Assembly (NCBI GenBank): GCA_963921825.1
Contig: OY997593.1
Span: forward strand, 42,299,111 to 42,363,110
DNA length: 64,000 bases
Direction of reading: 5' to 3'
Origin: Erodium maritimum
Taxonomy: Eukaryota > Streptophyta > Magnoliopsida > Geraniales > Geraniaceae
In this document: positions 34,264 to 44,908 of the stretch, piece after piece
Position numbering within the stretch: the stretch's first letter is position 1
How the letters are laid out: each line of letters opens with the position of its first letter
The notes under the pieces: generated by a model
What the model was told of the DNA's origin: nothing
Database searches by the model: none
What the model saw: only the letters and a program-made list of their open reading frames with translations
Program-made: the position numbers and the translations under genes

Positions 34264-36172
34264 TAGAGCTGAGCAAAAATCTGACCATCACCGTAAACCG
34301 ACCGTCCTGGCCGTTCCCGTCACCAGAAAACCCAGAACCGATCTTACCCGGGTCGGGAACGGTTTAAAAATCATCGACCCTGCCTAGTCAACGATGGTCA
34401 ACGGTTTGAGATGTTCTAAACCGTGGTGACCATGACCGGTCGACATTGTAGCAGACGCATGGGCTTGGGCAGCCAATCTTGAGGCCCAACTCGGTAAGCC
34501 CGCTTCAGTGGACGCACAACCTATCTCCTCTCCTAGTTTTTAGCACATCCAAAGCCAAACCTCAGTCAACATTTTTTTTTCAGCCCATCCTTTTCTATTC
34601 AACTAAAATCTAACCCTAATTTCAGCCTTACCTCCTACTCCTACACATCACTTTTGCTTCATGCCGCCCCTCTCCTCTCTCTCACACACACTTTCTCTCT
34701 ATGTCTCTTCTCATTTTTTTGTCTGATCTGACGAATGTTTTGCTTTGTTTTGGGCAGATGCAAGCATTATAGAGGAAGATGTCAGATTCGAGCTCTTTGT
34801 TGCAATGAGGTATGTGCTTCATGCCATTGCCACAATGAGGTCGTGGTATATATGTTTCCTTCTTATTTTCTCCACTCATTTTATTCGGATCCATTTTTTT
34901 AATGTAAAAAAGTAATCTTCAGATTCATAGATTAGTTTGATTCGTGAAATGATTTATTGTTTTTTGCTTTTCCTGATTTGGGGTTTTCTCGTATGGATGT
35001 TTCTATTGTTTTTCTATTTTTCATTGTGAGATTTGTTGTTGCAGGTTATTTGTTTGGTTTGTGGCATAGAGCAGTCCATATATATTTGAAACCCAGAACT
35101 TGCTGTTTTGTACCAATATTTGTTTTATTTGAGTTCATTATTGTAACTTTGTTTACATGTCGATAGATTTTGTACTAATTGTGGTGTTGGAATGGGGGAA
35201 ATATTTTTGTAAACATTATTCAATCAGATGCAAGCATTATAGATTGAAAACAGACCATTTGTTTGTGATGATTGTTGGATCTACATGTGAAGATAATACT
35301 TGATCTTGGCTTCTAACTTTTTTTTTGTATTTTTACTGTATTGGAAAGTACTTCAGGATTACAGTTTTGGAAAGTACTTTATTTAAGAATATGTATGCTT
35401 TTTATACTTATTTGATGATTATATTGTTACAAGAGATTTAAAACAAAGTAAATATGTATAGACTAGTGTGAGATTAATAGCCTAGCTGAGTTAAAATATA
35501 TGAAATTAGTTTACTTTTGTTCATGAATTTGCTTACCAACAATCACGGAGTTTGCGGGTTGTTTAAGTTACATTGTAGAATGATGAAAGCTTTAATAATT
35601 TGAAACCAATATTTAGGTGCTTAAATTTTAGTTGGTAGTTTTAGTCCTAATTAAAAAGACAAACGATCCTAATACTCATTTGTATTGTGGTTGGCAGGTA
35701 CCTTGATTTCTAAAGATTTCAAGACTCTTGACGACCTTCTCTGAATTTTTTGTTGTAATAGGTTGATAGTAGCTTACTCAAAATTGTATTTTTTGTGACT
35801 CAACTGTTTGTTTTGTAGAAAAATGGCTGTTGAAGCCGTGTTTTGTAAGAGAACATATGATTATGAGTTATTGGTTCTAGAAAGTTTTAATGGTTGAAAA
35901 TAGGAAGGTTTGTAAAATTAAGTTGTAAATTTGTATGTCGATGTTTGAAAAATGTTGTATTTTGGGTTTTATTTAAAAGGCCCAATAGAAAGCCCATTGG
36001 GCTTGGTTCCCCGGTTAAAACCCGTCACCGCCCGATAGTAACCGTGGTCGGTTATCAGTTGTCCCACCAACGACCGGTGATGGGGACGGTTATGGCTTTT
36101 AGGTAACCGACAATCACGGGTTGGTTACTGGGTATGGGTTTCTGGGTGGGTACTGGCCGATGTTAAGCCCTA
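34264..36172. mobile_element. hAT-like non-autonomous DNA transposon (1909 bp)
   Basis: The ends are TAGAGCTGAGCA and, on minus, TAGGGCTTAACA, 9 of 12 matching, in the style of hAT terminal repeats. Flanks are CTACATCA (34256-34263) and CTACAGCA (36173-36180), a 7/8 match to the 8-bp duplication expected of hAT. Terminal regions are GC-rich with ACCGGTCG/CCGACC words; the interior is AT-rich. No hAT transposase (hATC, BED) was seen. ATGCAAGCATTATAGA occurs twice (about 34760 and 35230). It lies upstream of the Ulp1 start codon. Confidence 0.6.
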
Positions 36173-36591
36173 CTACAGCATACAGTTGATAAAAGGACAA
36201 GAAAGTGTTGGTAAACACAGATGATAAAACACACACACAAATTAGCACCCTAAGTATGAGCAGTTAAAGCTAACTGTGACTAATAAACCTACATCATAGA
36301 GTTGATAAAATAACGAGACAATGTTGATAAATATGTACAAATGTCGATAAATCACAGAGTTAATACTTATTCAAAAACTAAAATGTAAATGATAAACCTA
36401 TCTCATAGAGTTGATAAATGTGAATGCGGATGTTGATAAATCACAGAACACCACCGCACACACATTCAACCCCCCAATCACAGTTAAAATTCATAGCATC
36501 TTCCACTTCAACCATCCAAAAAGTTCTTCAGAACATTCTTTTACTCAAATAGAAAACACATTGCCACGTTTAACAATCGTGTAGCATTATA
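36173..36591. other. MULE DNA with TTGATAAA motifs, upstream of Ulp1
   Basis: Eight or so TGATAAA-type motifs in 260 bp, then AT-rich DNA up to the Gypsy insertion. The block at 36256-36310 (GAGCAGTTAAAGCT ... AAACCTACATCATAGAG) repeats 34226-34270. Confidence 0.5.
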
Positions 36592-36596
36592 CATAT
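36592..36596. repeat. 5-bp target duplication CATAT, left
   Basis: CATAT, repeated at 47932-47936 after the 3' LTR. Confidence 0.85.
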
Positions 36597-38376
36597 TGTA
36601 AAACCCCACGTATTTCTAAAGGGTATTATTTGAGAATCGAAACGTCAAGGTGGGTTTTTGCAACGAGTGAAATTGGAGAAGGAAAAAAAAGAGAACAAGA
36701 GAGATTTGGGCTGACTGGGCCGGTCAGGGGCGAGCTGGGCCCAAATCCGCGCTTAACCTGGCTCAGCCCACGCTAATGGAACCCTAGCCCAACTCCTGAG
36801 CGTCTTCTTCTCGCGTCTTTGCAAGCACGCCGAGACAAAACCACGCCGCACCTCTTCCTTCTCATCTCTCTTCTCTTCGCTCTCTCTCACCCGATCTCGT
36901 CCTCACCGTAAATCAGCGCCGCCGTCCACAAAACGAACCGGCGACGAGCTCAAAACCAGAACCCCGGATCACTGAAACCCCTCCCGTGGTTCTTCCCTCT
37001 CGATTCGCTTCACACAGCGCCGACAACGAAAACGGCGGCATGGTTCGTAACTTCTCGTCCCAATCTCCTCCTGCGAAAACCACGGTCGGAATCCCCTCGC
37101 CGTGGACGAGCTTGGACAGGAGAGATGATGGCAGGAAGGTCCCACGCCGGCGACAACCTCTTCCCTCGCCAGATCTGAGCCACAGAGGGGTTAGACCGCG
37201 CGTCTTTCGCCACCGTCGCCACCGTGGGTATGTCGGAGTCCTGACGATCCCCCCGGCCAGTCCGCTTATCCTCTGACCATCCCCGTCACCGTCCGCCGTC
37301 GCTTCTTACCGGAGACCTCGCCGGAACCCTCGTCATCTCAGGTCGGGCCTAAGCAGGTTTTGGATCTGAGTGGGCGGGCCAGTTTGGCCATTGGGCCGGG
37401 CAGACAAAATTCGGGCCTTGGGCCCAGGGCGAGACTCGGGTCGGGCCTAGACTCTGATGCGGGCTCGGACCGGGTTTGGTTACGTGTTCGGGTCCGGATC
37501 CGGGTCGAGCCGGGTCGGAGCCGGGTCAGCCCGGTTTCAAGTTTATTATTTTAACATCAGATTTAAATAATTAATTAATATAGTTATCTGACTTAATTTG
37601 GATAATTAAAGGACATTAGACAAATCAGAGAAACCTTGGACGATTACTGGTTCTGATTGGACCCTTTTATCTGTTAAACCTAGACTCGAACTCGGACTTC
37701 GCCCGGGAGCTTGGACTTCGCCCGAGAAGACGGAGTTGGCCCGGTCGTCAGCAGCTATGAGTATTATTAGAGGAAGACCATAAGGTAGGGGAAATACTAA
37801 ACTTATCGTGCAATTCAATACTTAGTATGCCTATTAGGTTAATAAAATCGAAAAGGTCCTAGAATTGCATATAGGATGCGAATAATTAGAATAATCGTCT
37901 TTCAATTACTAATAACCGGACGTGTCTAGTATGCATGCATAGGATGTGAACAACTAGTTTAACTCGTTTTCAATACTTGGGAAATTTCTTTACTGGTAGA
38001 GAGACCGTGATGAGCCCTCGGATTAGTTGTGTTTGCCTCACATGCATTTTCTGCTTAGTTTAAGATAAATTAAGGGTCGAACGAAACTAGATAAATTGCA
38101 TGATTGATTGATAGAATGAATGATTGATTGATAGAATGAATGCTTGATTGATAGAATGAATGCTTGAATGATTGAATTATTGAATGGATGATCGAGTATG
38201 ACTGATTGTGCCAAATCGTACGATCAGGTGATCGATGTACCAATGGAACGTGGTTGGTCAGTATGATGGTAAGTGTGATTGTGGGTGTGAATCCCCTGTG
38301 ATATGTATTGGTGAATGCTTGAACTTCTAAGTTTTATTGTGCAATGTGTTGACCTGTTGGTCTCTTGTGTCTGGTT

Positions 38377-38760
38377 AATTGATCCTGCGGGATATTGGTT
38401 GTGGACCCTGCGAGGCATTGATTGGTTAATCCTGCGGGATATTGGTTGTAGACCCTGCGGGGCATTGATTTATTAATCCTGCGGGATATTGGTTGTGGAC
38501 CCTGTGGGGCATTGATTGGTTAATCCTACGGGATATTGATTAGAGGACCCTGCGGGGCATTGGTTGGTTAATCCTGCAGGATATTGATTGGAGGACCCTA
38601 CGGGGCATTGGTTGGTTAATCCTGCAGGATATTGATTGGAGGACCCTGCAGGGCATTGGTTGGTTGATCCTGCGGGACATTGGTTATTGGACCCTGTGGG
38701 GCATTGATTATTGGACCCTGCGGGGCAGTTGGATGGTTTACCCTGCGGGGAATGGTTACT
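38377..38760. repeat. LTR minisatellite, 47-48 bp unit, 8 copies
   Basis: Units of TTAATCCTGCGGGATATTGG plus GACCCTGCGGGGCATTGATT. Marks lie at 38404, 38451, 38498, 38546, 38594 and 38641, then shorter units. The 3' LTR has seven. Confidence 0.85.
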
Positions 38761-39354
38761 TGAGATTCACCCGAGTGTATGCGTCCTGCGGGAGCATTAC
38801 CTTGGTTCCCTATGACATATGGTCCTTTGGGGGCATTTCCGAGAATCCCGACGATAAGCGTCCCTCAGGGATTGTTACCGGTAGCCCGATGAATGTGCCT
38901 CCTCTGGACCGAGGGAAAATCTGATATGACACGAATACTCTTGTGGATCGGAGTATGGGATCCGACGTGACACAAAGAGTAGTGTGGATCGGAAGGTGGT
39001 GACTTCATGTCGCACGGCATTACTTAAACGCTCTCTCTCCTATTGATTGTTAATAAATGCATTGTTTACTTTATTTTCTATGATTGTTACTGGCTCTTCG
39101 AAAGCGTTAAATACCCGTTTTATTCCCGTATTTCAACATCTTCTTAGTTCTCCGTATCATTGAGGCCCGAACGAAATTGTGAATTTCTATTTGACAAACT
39201 TAAAGACCGTTATCCTTAAGAATGTGATATTGTTCTTATCTTACCTATGTTATAATATCATTTTGATTAAAAGTATTAGTTGCGATATATATTGTCATGC
39301 TAAAGCTATTTTATTACTAAATTGGAGGTTAAATTGTTTATCTATTTTCCCTAC

Positions 39355-39368
39355 TGAGCGTAAGCTCA
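39355..39368 (+). promoter_or_regulatory. LTR hairpin module, copy 4
   Basis: TGAGCGTAAGCTCA + CCCC, then TTCTTACCGACG where the other copies have TACAGG. It lies 303 bp before the LTR end. Confidence 0.55.
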
Positions 39369-39661
39369 CCCCTATTTGTTTTATTGACTGTTCTTACCGA
39401 CGTGCTTGTTGAGTAGTGGACTCGAGGCTCGGGAGCTTATGTGGGCCCGGGTGCTTTTGTCTTTAGAGACGATTATGGTCCTATTTTTGGTTACGAACCT
39501 TATGTTTAACGAATTTATTATGTAACTTTTACTTGAGATATTTTGATGGAAACTAAACTTGGAGAGTTATAGTGGATTTGAGACACTTTTGTAGTTACAT
39601 TTTGTATTATTTTCAAGTCACGTCTCGAGTCCGGTCAATACGGATTTGGGGCGTGACAATT

Positions 39662-39678
39662 TTGTATCAGAGTCTGGT
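39662..39678 (+). promoter_or_regulatory. Primer-binding site of the Gypsy element
   Basis: TTGTATCAGAGTCTGGT, a close variant of the tRNA-iMet complement TGGTATCAGAGC, a few bases after the 5' LTR. Confidence 0.7.
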
Positions 39679-40667
39679 TTTCATTTTGAACTTGTTTTCA
39701 AAACCTCGGACCGACGTCAATTAGGTGGGTAGAGTTAGGTGGTCTAAGTCGTGATACTCAATGACGCAAGTTGGAAACATGCGATGCGTAGAGTTGGAAC
39801 GATACGAGTTTTGGTTGTTTCAATGTTTGTTTAAGTTTGAATCTTTTATATTACGCTGGTTGCATTGCTAGGTTGGTATCCTTGCCCTATTGGCTGTAAC
39901 TTACAGTGATCGGTGAACCCGGACGGTTGAGATCGGTATTGGGTTAACGAGCAATGATCGAGCCGTTATAAATTGGTTGTTGAGTAAATCATTTATTGAG
40001 TGTGTTACCGTCTTGGTTGATCGTTCCATGATTAATATGGTTGAAGTGTTAACGTATTGAAGTGTGATTTATTGAAGGGTGACTTCTTGACTTATTGAAG
40101 TGTTAAATGGTGAAAGTGTTGAATTGTTGGAGTGTTGATTTGGTTAAGTGTGGAACTGAAATGTTTGTACTATCACGGGCTGACTCAGGGGTGCCACTGT
40201 AGTCGAGCGTGATAGGAGGATGTCAAGTGGTTACAACGAGATTCGGGGACGCCTGAATCGGGTTGTAACGACGCGAGATCGACATGAATATTATAAGAGA
40301 AAAGTAAGGTGTTGAGAATTATGAAAATAGTTGAGATTTATGAGAAAGGAATTAAGGATATGATTGGTGGAACTGATTATGATTTGAGCCCCACGTGAAG
40401 GGAAGATACCCGACCGAGATGGATACCGGTCTGGTACATTGACTGTGTGATTGTTTAAAGCTATACCTCCTGTGGGAGTTGATTGAACTACTTGCTTGAT
40501 GTTGTGGGACGCACAAGGTGCGTAATTTTTTGTCTATATAAATATTATACATGACTATACTACTTACTATCGATCCAAGTAGGATCCTTATGAGACGCAT
40601 GAGAACGTCAGGATATGATAAATCGAACCGATTGTGTTAAACTGAAATATGAACCTATACGTTATAA
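39679..40667 (+). other. Gypsy leader, non-coding
   Basis: No ORF of note between the PBS and gag. Short frames occur on both strands only. Confidence 0.5.
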
Positions 40668-41910
40668 ATGCAGCGAGTATACGAGAGGTCACGTGTTTAC
40701 ATTCCGAGAGGTACCAATAGTCGCCCAGCTGTGGGGCAGAGCCAGACACCGGTTGTTGGTCTGGCAGGGGCGGCGAGTGCCCAGGGTGCTGCTTCCACAG
40801 AGCATCAGAATTTTGAGGGTGGACCGCCAGGGTCACCACCTAGAGCTCATCCAATCGCAGAGCCGACTCAAGCGGCCCCTATAGATGAGGTGGTTCGCAC
40901 AGTGCTAGCAGCGCTCAGCAAGAGCCTGTAGTACCGGCACCAGAGTCTGTGCCTACTGCCGACGCAGTCACCACCGAGAGGCCAGGCCAGATAGACAGCT
41001 ACACGGCCAAGGCTCTCAGGGATTTTTGTAGGTTGAGTACACCAATCTTTTTCGGGGGTGAAGACCCCGAGGTAGTTGTAGTATGGTACGAGCGGATTAC
41101 CCGCAACTTTGATACTTCTAGAGTATTCGGATGGTCGTTTGAGAATATTTTTCGCGACCTTTCAGCTTGAGGGAGAAGCATGATACTGGTGGCAACATGT
41201 GCAGACCAGGGTTGGAGATGGCTTTCAGCTGTACAGCAGACTGTCCCTGGGACAGTATTTCCCTCGATCTGTTCAAGATGACCGACACCAGCAGTTTTGG
41301 ATCTGCGGTAGAAAGGGATGACCGTCTCTGAGTATGAGGCGAGGTTCACGTCCCTGTCTCGCTTCGCGCCCGAGATGGTGCAGACCGAGGAGAGTCGTCG
41401 CAGGCGTTTTGAGAAGGACTCATTTCGTCTATCACGGATTGAGTCATTGCACTCAGATTCGAGGACTATTCCGTACTAGGGGAACAGACACTAGCATTAG
41501 AGAGACATTTTGGGAGACAGCCAAGGCGCGGAAGACCAGGCCGAGGTCGAGTGGCTTCTTGAGGCCGTCAGAGAGTCGCAATCTGAGGAGGCAGAGGACC
41601 TCATGATTCTTTCAGCCACAGACCCAGTCCGGTAAGACACGACGGGTTGGGGTAGTAGCGTCCGTTGGACCTGCCCCGGTGACACAGTTTGCCCTCGTGC
41701 AGGCAGTTGGAACATCTGGGCCGAGACTGCCCGTTGAGTGATGGATCTACAAACCGTCCCGCAGGTCGGCCTACGAGAGCCGATAAGAGGACATGCTATC
41801 ACAACAGCAGATTCTTCCACCACCACCGAGAGGAGAACCTCCGATGCGACAGGGCCGAGTGTACGCGATTGTTGGGCTCCGAGTAGAGGGACTTGATTAC
41901 GATCATGAAA
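40668..41910 (+). pseudogene. Gypsy gag, decayed
   Basis: The frames together show a chromovirus-like gag: a Pro/Gly/Gln-rich start, DFCRLSTPIFFGGEDPEVVV, FATFQLEGEA followed by a stop in place of a codon before YWWQ, LGQYFPRSVQDD, then MTVSEYEARFTSLSRFAPEM with TEESRRRRFE. A zinc knuckle remnant (CRQLEHLGRDCPL) has lost its first Cys-x2-Cys form. At least two frameshifts and several stops break it. The last part (RQGRVYAIVG) is where protease would begin; no DTG/DSG was seen. Confidence 0.75.
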
Positions 41911-42308
41911 TCTCTTAGAGCACTTGTTTACTTTTTAGACTTTGGATATTGTGTTACTGACACTTGAGCGTTACGCTTGTTGGTTTATTATGTGTTATTT
42001 TATGTTGGGACGAGATTTTGAGAACCGTTAAGCCACCCGTGTCTTAACACGTCGACCGGGAGTTTGAATTATCGTTTAGTATCGGTGTGAGTGAAAGTGG
42101 AGAAACAGACCGTCTCGTTCCTAAGAACTCGCCGTACTGAAAGTTCCTCTCCCTATTTTGAACGTGTTGATCGAACTTTAAGAACCGAGTTGGGGAACAT
42201 AAAACGTTCATCGAATGCTATCAGCATCAAACGCCCGAGCGGAGAAAGGCTACAGCCTGACCAATAAACGGTCCGACCGGTCATTGGAGATGACCGAGTG
42301 AAGATAAG

Positions 42309-42351
42309 ATCAGAGTAGCGCAGCGGAAGCGTGGTGGACCCATAACCCACA
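42309..42351 (+). pseudogene. 5' half of initiator tRNA-Met inside the Gypsy
   Basis: 43 nt match bases 1-43 of plant tRNA-iMet as I know it, with two G-to-A differences (bases 9 and 30). It includes the acceptor 5' strand, D arm and the anticodon arm with CAT. The match ends just after the anticodon stem; the variable and T arms are absent. The element is itself primed by tRNA-iMet. It cannot be a working tRNA. Confidence 0.75.
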
Positions 42352-42769
42352 TGAGTCGTAATCTCCAGCTTCTTCTACCCCCGCTAGAAGATTTAGGTCA
42401 TAAGATTCGAACCTTCGAGACGATTTTGTCTCGACATTCCGTTTAACAAGCGAAAAAGTTGCACGAGTGTGTGCCGTAAGTGAAAGATTAGATTAGAATG
42501 TATTCCCTACGTTCTTCCCAAAGGGACTAATCAGTTTGCCGACAGTGCACGAGCCACACGGAACGGGCGGATAACACCGGGAGTTAATCAGACGACTTTC
42601 CCAACGAAGAAGAACACGGAAAACGAGAGCCAAGTACCAAGGTGTACCTCTGCCGGCAAGAGAAGAACGAACGCCAAACGTCCCACGAGGACTAAGCATA
42701 ACCGTTAAGTTACGCCATAGAAGTGAGAGCACCTCACGTTGAAGTCCAACAACAGACAGCCGAGGGCGA

Positions 42770-42861
42770 CTACCACAAGCTTCCAGGCCAGTAACAAGAT
42801 GGCACCGAACGAAGCGTTGTGTGGTAGGTCGGATTTTGTGCCATGCATGGGCACACGGAAA
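42770..42861 (+). pseudogene. Gypsy integrase remnant
   Basis: SFQASNKMAPNEALCGR resembles the conserved block SYQ.S...APYEALYGR near the integrase C-terminus of Ty3/gypsy elements. It is followed by a stop within 15 codons. The catalytic core is missing, so most of pol has been deleted or scrambled. Confidence 0.65.
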
Positions 42862-44893
42862 GTTAAGAGTTAACTATTGTTGGTTCTGAGTTGTTCGAGG
42901 AACGATTGAAGGAACCGCGCTAGTTTCTGAACTGTTCAAATTCCCGAGATCTCAGTACGTGTTGATTACTCCTTAAGTGATGACTTGGGTGGACTTGATT
43001 ATAAGTTGGTTGATCGAGAGCTTGTTAATGAGTGTCAAACGGTATAAGGAATACCACCGGTTGGGATAACCTTTGTTGATCGATCTTGGATTACGTTACA
43101 CTATCGAGTGTGATTACGGTAACGTTTGGTTTTGGGTGTCTCGAAGGACGCCCACCTTCAACTAAATGCCAGTAAGAGGTTTGATCGTTCCTTGTTGTGT
43201 GCGTCGTTCGTCCGACTAGATGTCGGTAGAGTTCATGGGTGTACTGAACCGTGCACCGGTTTGAGAACCGTTGTCTCGTTGATTTGATGACTTGGATGAA
43301 ACAACTTGTAAGGTGGTTTGGTCAGGGGTTGAGAACTGGTATCGAGGTTAAGAGAAATATCGCGAGTTGGATAGCCTTCTTGATTGATCGCAGTTAGGTG
43401 TTGATGATTTTGCCATGACTTAGGATCGTGATATGTGATGTGTGACTGATCCGTTAGCAGGCTGGGAATCCTGATGAGTTTGACCGGTGTGACCTGTTGT
43501 TATGTTGGACAAGTGTGTCGTACTTGGTATAGCATGAGATTCTGATTGTGGTTTGTTTTGAGCCGTGTCGCCTTCCGACTAGATATCGGTATATTGTACC
43601 ATTTCCTTGATTGGGGTACGCCTACCTTTCCACGAGACGTGGTGAAACGAGCGGTTGTTCCAAACCTGCAGTGGTTATGAGAACCTTTGTTTTGGTGGTT
43701 GCATTCGTGTGTTACTTGCTTGTCTTGTGTGTGTTAGGTCGTGACATGACCTTATCGGCGTTCCAGTGTGAACTATTCTTGTGACGGTTACTAAAGAGAA
43801 ACTGAAGAGTTACATCTGCGGATGGCTCCGTCTTTATCCGACTTTCGAAGTATTTCGGTAAGACACCCATACCGACGGAAAGTTCCGGTATGGCATGTCT
43901 AGACCGATGTCGATTGTTCCGGTGTGATACCTATACCGTTGAGAATTCCGGTGTGAGGTATCTACATCGAGGTTGTTGTGACGGCCCGCTATCTACACCG
44001 ATGCCAGATTCCAGTCTAGGTTACCAAGATCGTTATCTGTTATCCCTCAGTGTCTGAGGGCTAATCGAATTGTTGAGTGTACTCATTGATTCCTTGTGTT
44101 GATCTAATTTGTTTCACGTTGAAATTGTGAACTGTTAAGTAATAATGTTTGTCAACGCCAAGTTTGATTTCGGGTATCACTTCCTTGTAAAATTGTTTGT
44201 GGTTGGTCTTGACTTGGCTGTGTTTGAGTTCGTTGGGGTTAGTCCCGGTAACGGTTACTAAGGAGGAAATTGAGAAGTAACGTTGGTGTGTGGTTCCGAC
44301 TCTGTTCGACTTGCAGAGCGTTCCGGCAGGATACCTGTGCCGACGGAAAATTCCGGTATAGGACATCTAGCCCGTTACCTGAGGTTCTTAAGTGTTGAGC
44401 GTTATTTGGCTTGTGTTTTACTCGGTGATTCCTTGAGTTTTGATTGGGTTGTTACACGTTGAGATTGTAATCTGTTGAGTAAGGCTGTTTGTCACCGCCA
44501 AGCATGGCGTTTGAGTAACAAGCGTGATCTAGTGAAGCACGATTAAGTGAAGGTCTCGTAAATTCGGAGACGGTTAAAGACCGCGCAGAACCGATGGAAG
44601 AGTTACGCGAATAGACTATGCCGACCTCTTGAGTTCCAATTGGTGATCAGATATTCCTGAGGGTGAGTCTGAAAGAGGGCCCAGTACGGTTCAACTGTGA
44701 CGGAGACAAGTTGACCCCGTAACTGATCGGACCTTTGAGGTTTTGAGCAGAATTTGAGCTGTTACATGTCGTCTTCCATGTTCCAACTGCGGAAGTATAA
44801 TGCGGATCCCTAGCTTGTGAGTTTTGAGCGGACGTTCCCTGAGATAGGGTCAATAGGAGCGTGTTCGTTTAAATTTCGAGGACGAAATTCTTT
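42862..44893 (+). repeat. Gypsy 3' interior: diverged direct repeats, non-coding
   Basis: ACGGTTACTAA..GAAA at 43784 recurs at 44251. GACGGAAA.TTCCGGTAT recurs at about 43876 and 44342. GTTTGTCA.CGCCAAG recurs at 44149 and 44489. Two large diverged copies, offset by about 340-470 bp, plus short units of TTCCGGTnnnnnATCTAnACCG. No pol domain was seen. Confidence 0.55.
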
Positions 44894-44908
44894 TAAGGGG
44901 GGGTAGAC
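44894..44908 (+). promoter_or_regulatory. Polypurine tract of the Gypsy element
   Basis: TAAGGGGGGGTAGAC directly before TGTAAAACCC of the 3' LTR, the usual form in plant Gypsy elements. Confidence 0.75.

Larger units (their letters stand above)
36597..39658 (+). repeat. 5' LTR of the Gypsy element (3062 bp)
   Basis: TGTAAAACCCCACG ... GGGGCGTGACA. GC-rich gene-like front part (36700-37540; the Arg/Pro-rich frames there are not taken as genes), a GATTGATTGATAGAAT microrepeat (38100-38180, three units), a 47-bp minisatellite, and the hairpin module at 39355. By eye the first 220 bp differ from the 3' LTR by about 5%, mostly transitions, while the last 650 bp differ by under 1%. Confidence 0.85.

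Noticed and set aside
36986..37276. Arg/Pro-rich frame and its counterpart at 45114-45419
   Set aside because: It lies in the GC-rich part of the Gypsy LTR; the frame differs between the two LTR copies and no domain is seen.
42309..42380. A functional tRNA-iMet gene
   Set aside because: Only the 5' 43 nt match; the variable and T arms and the acceptor 3' strand are missing.
42493..42732. 79-aa minus frame in the Gypsy interior
   Set aside because: No domain; it runs opposite to the element and near the integrase remnant, so it is probably a shadow.
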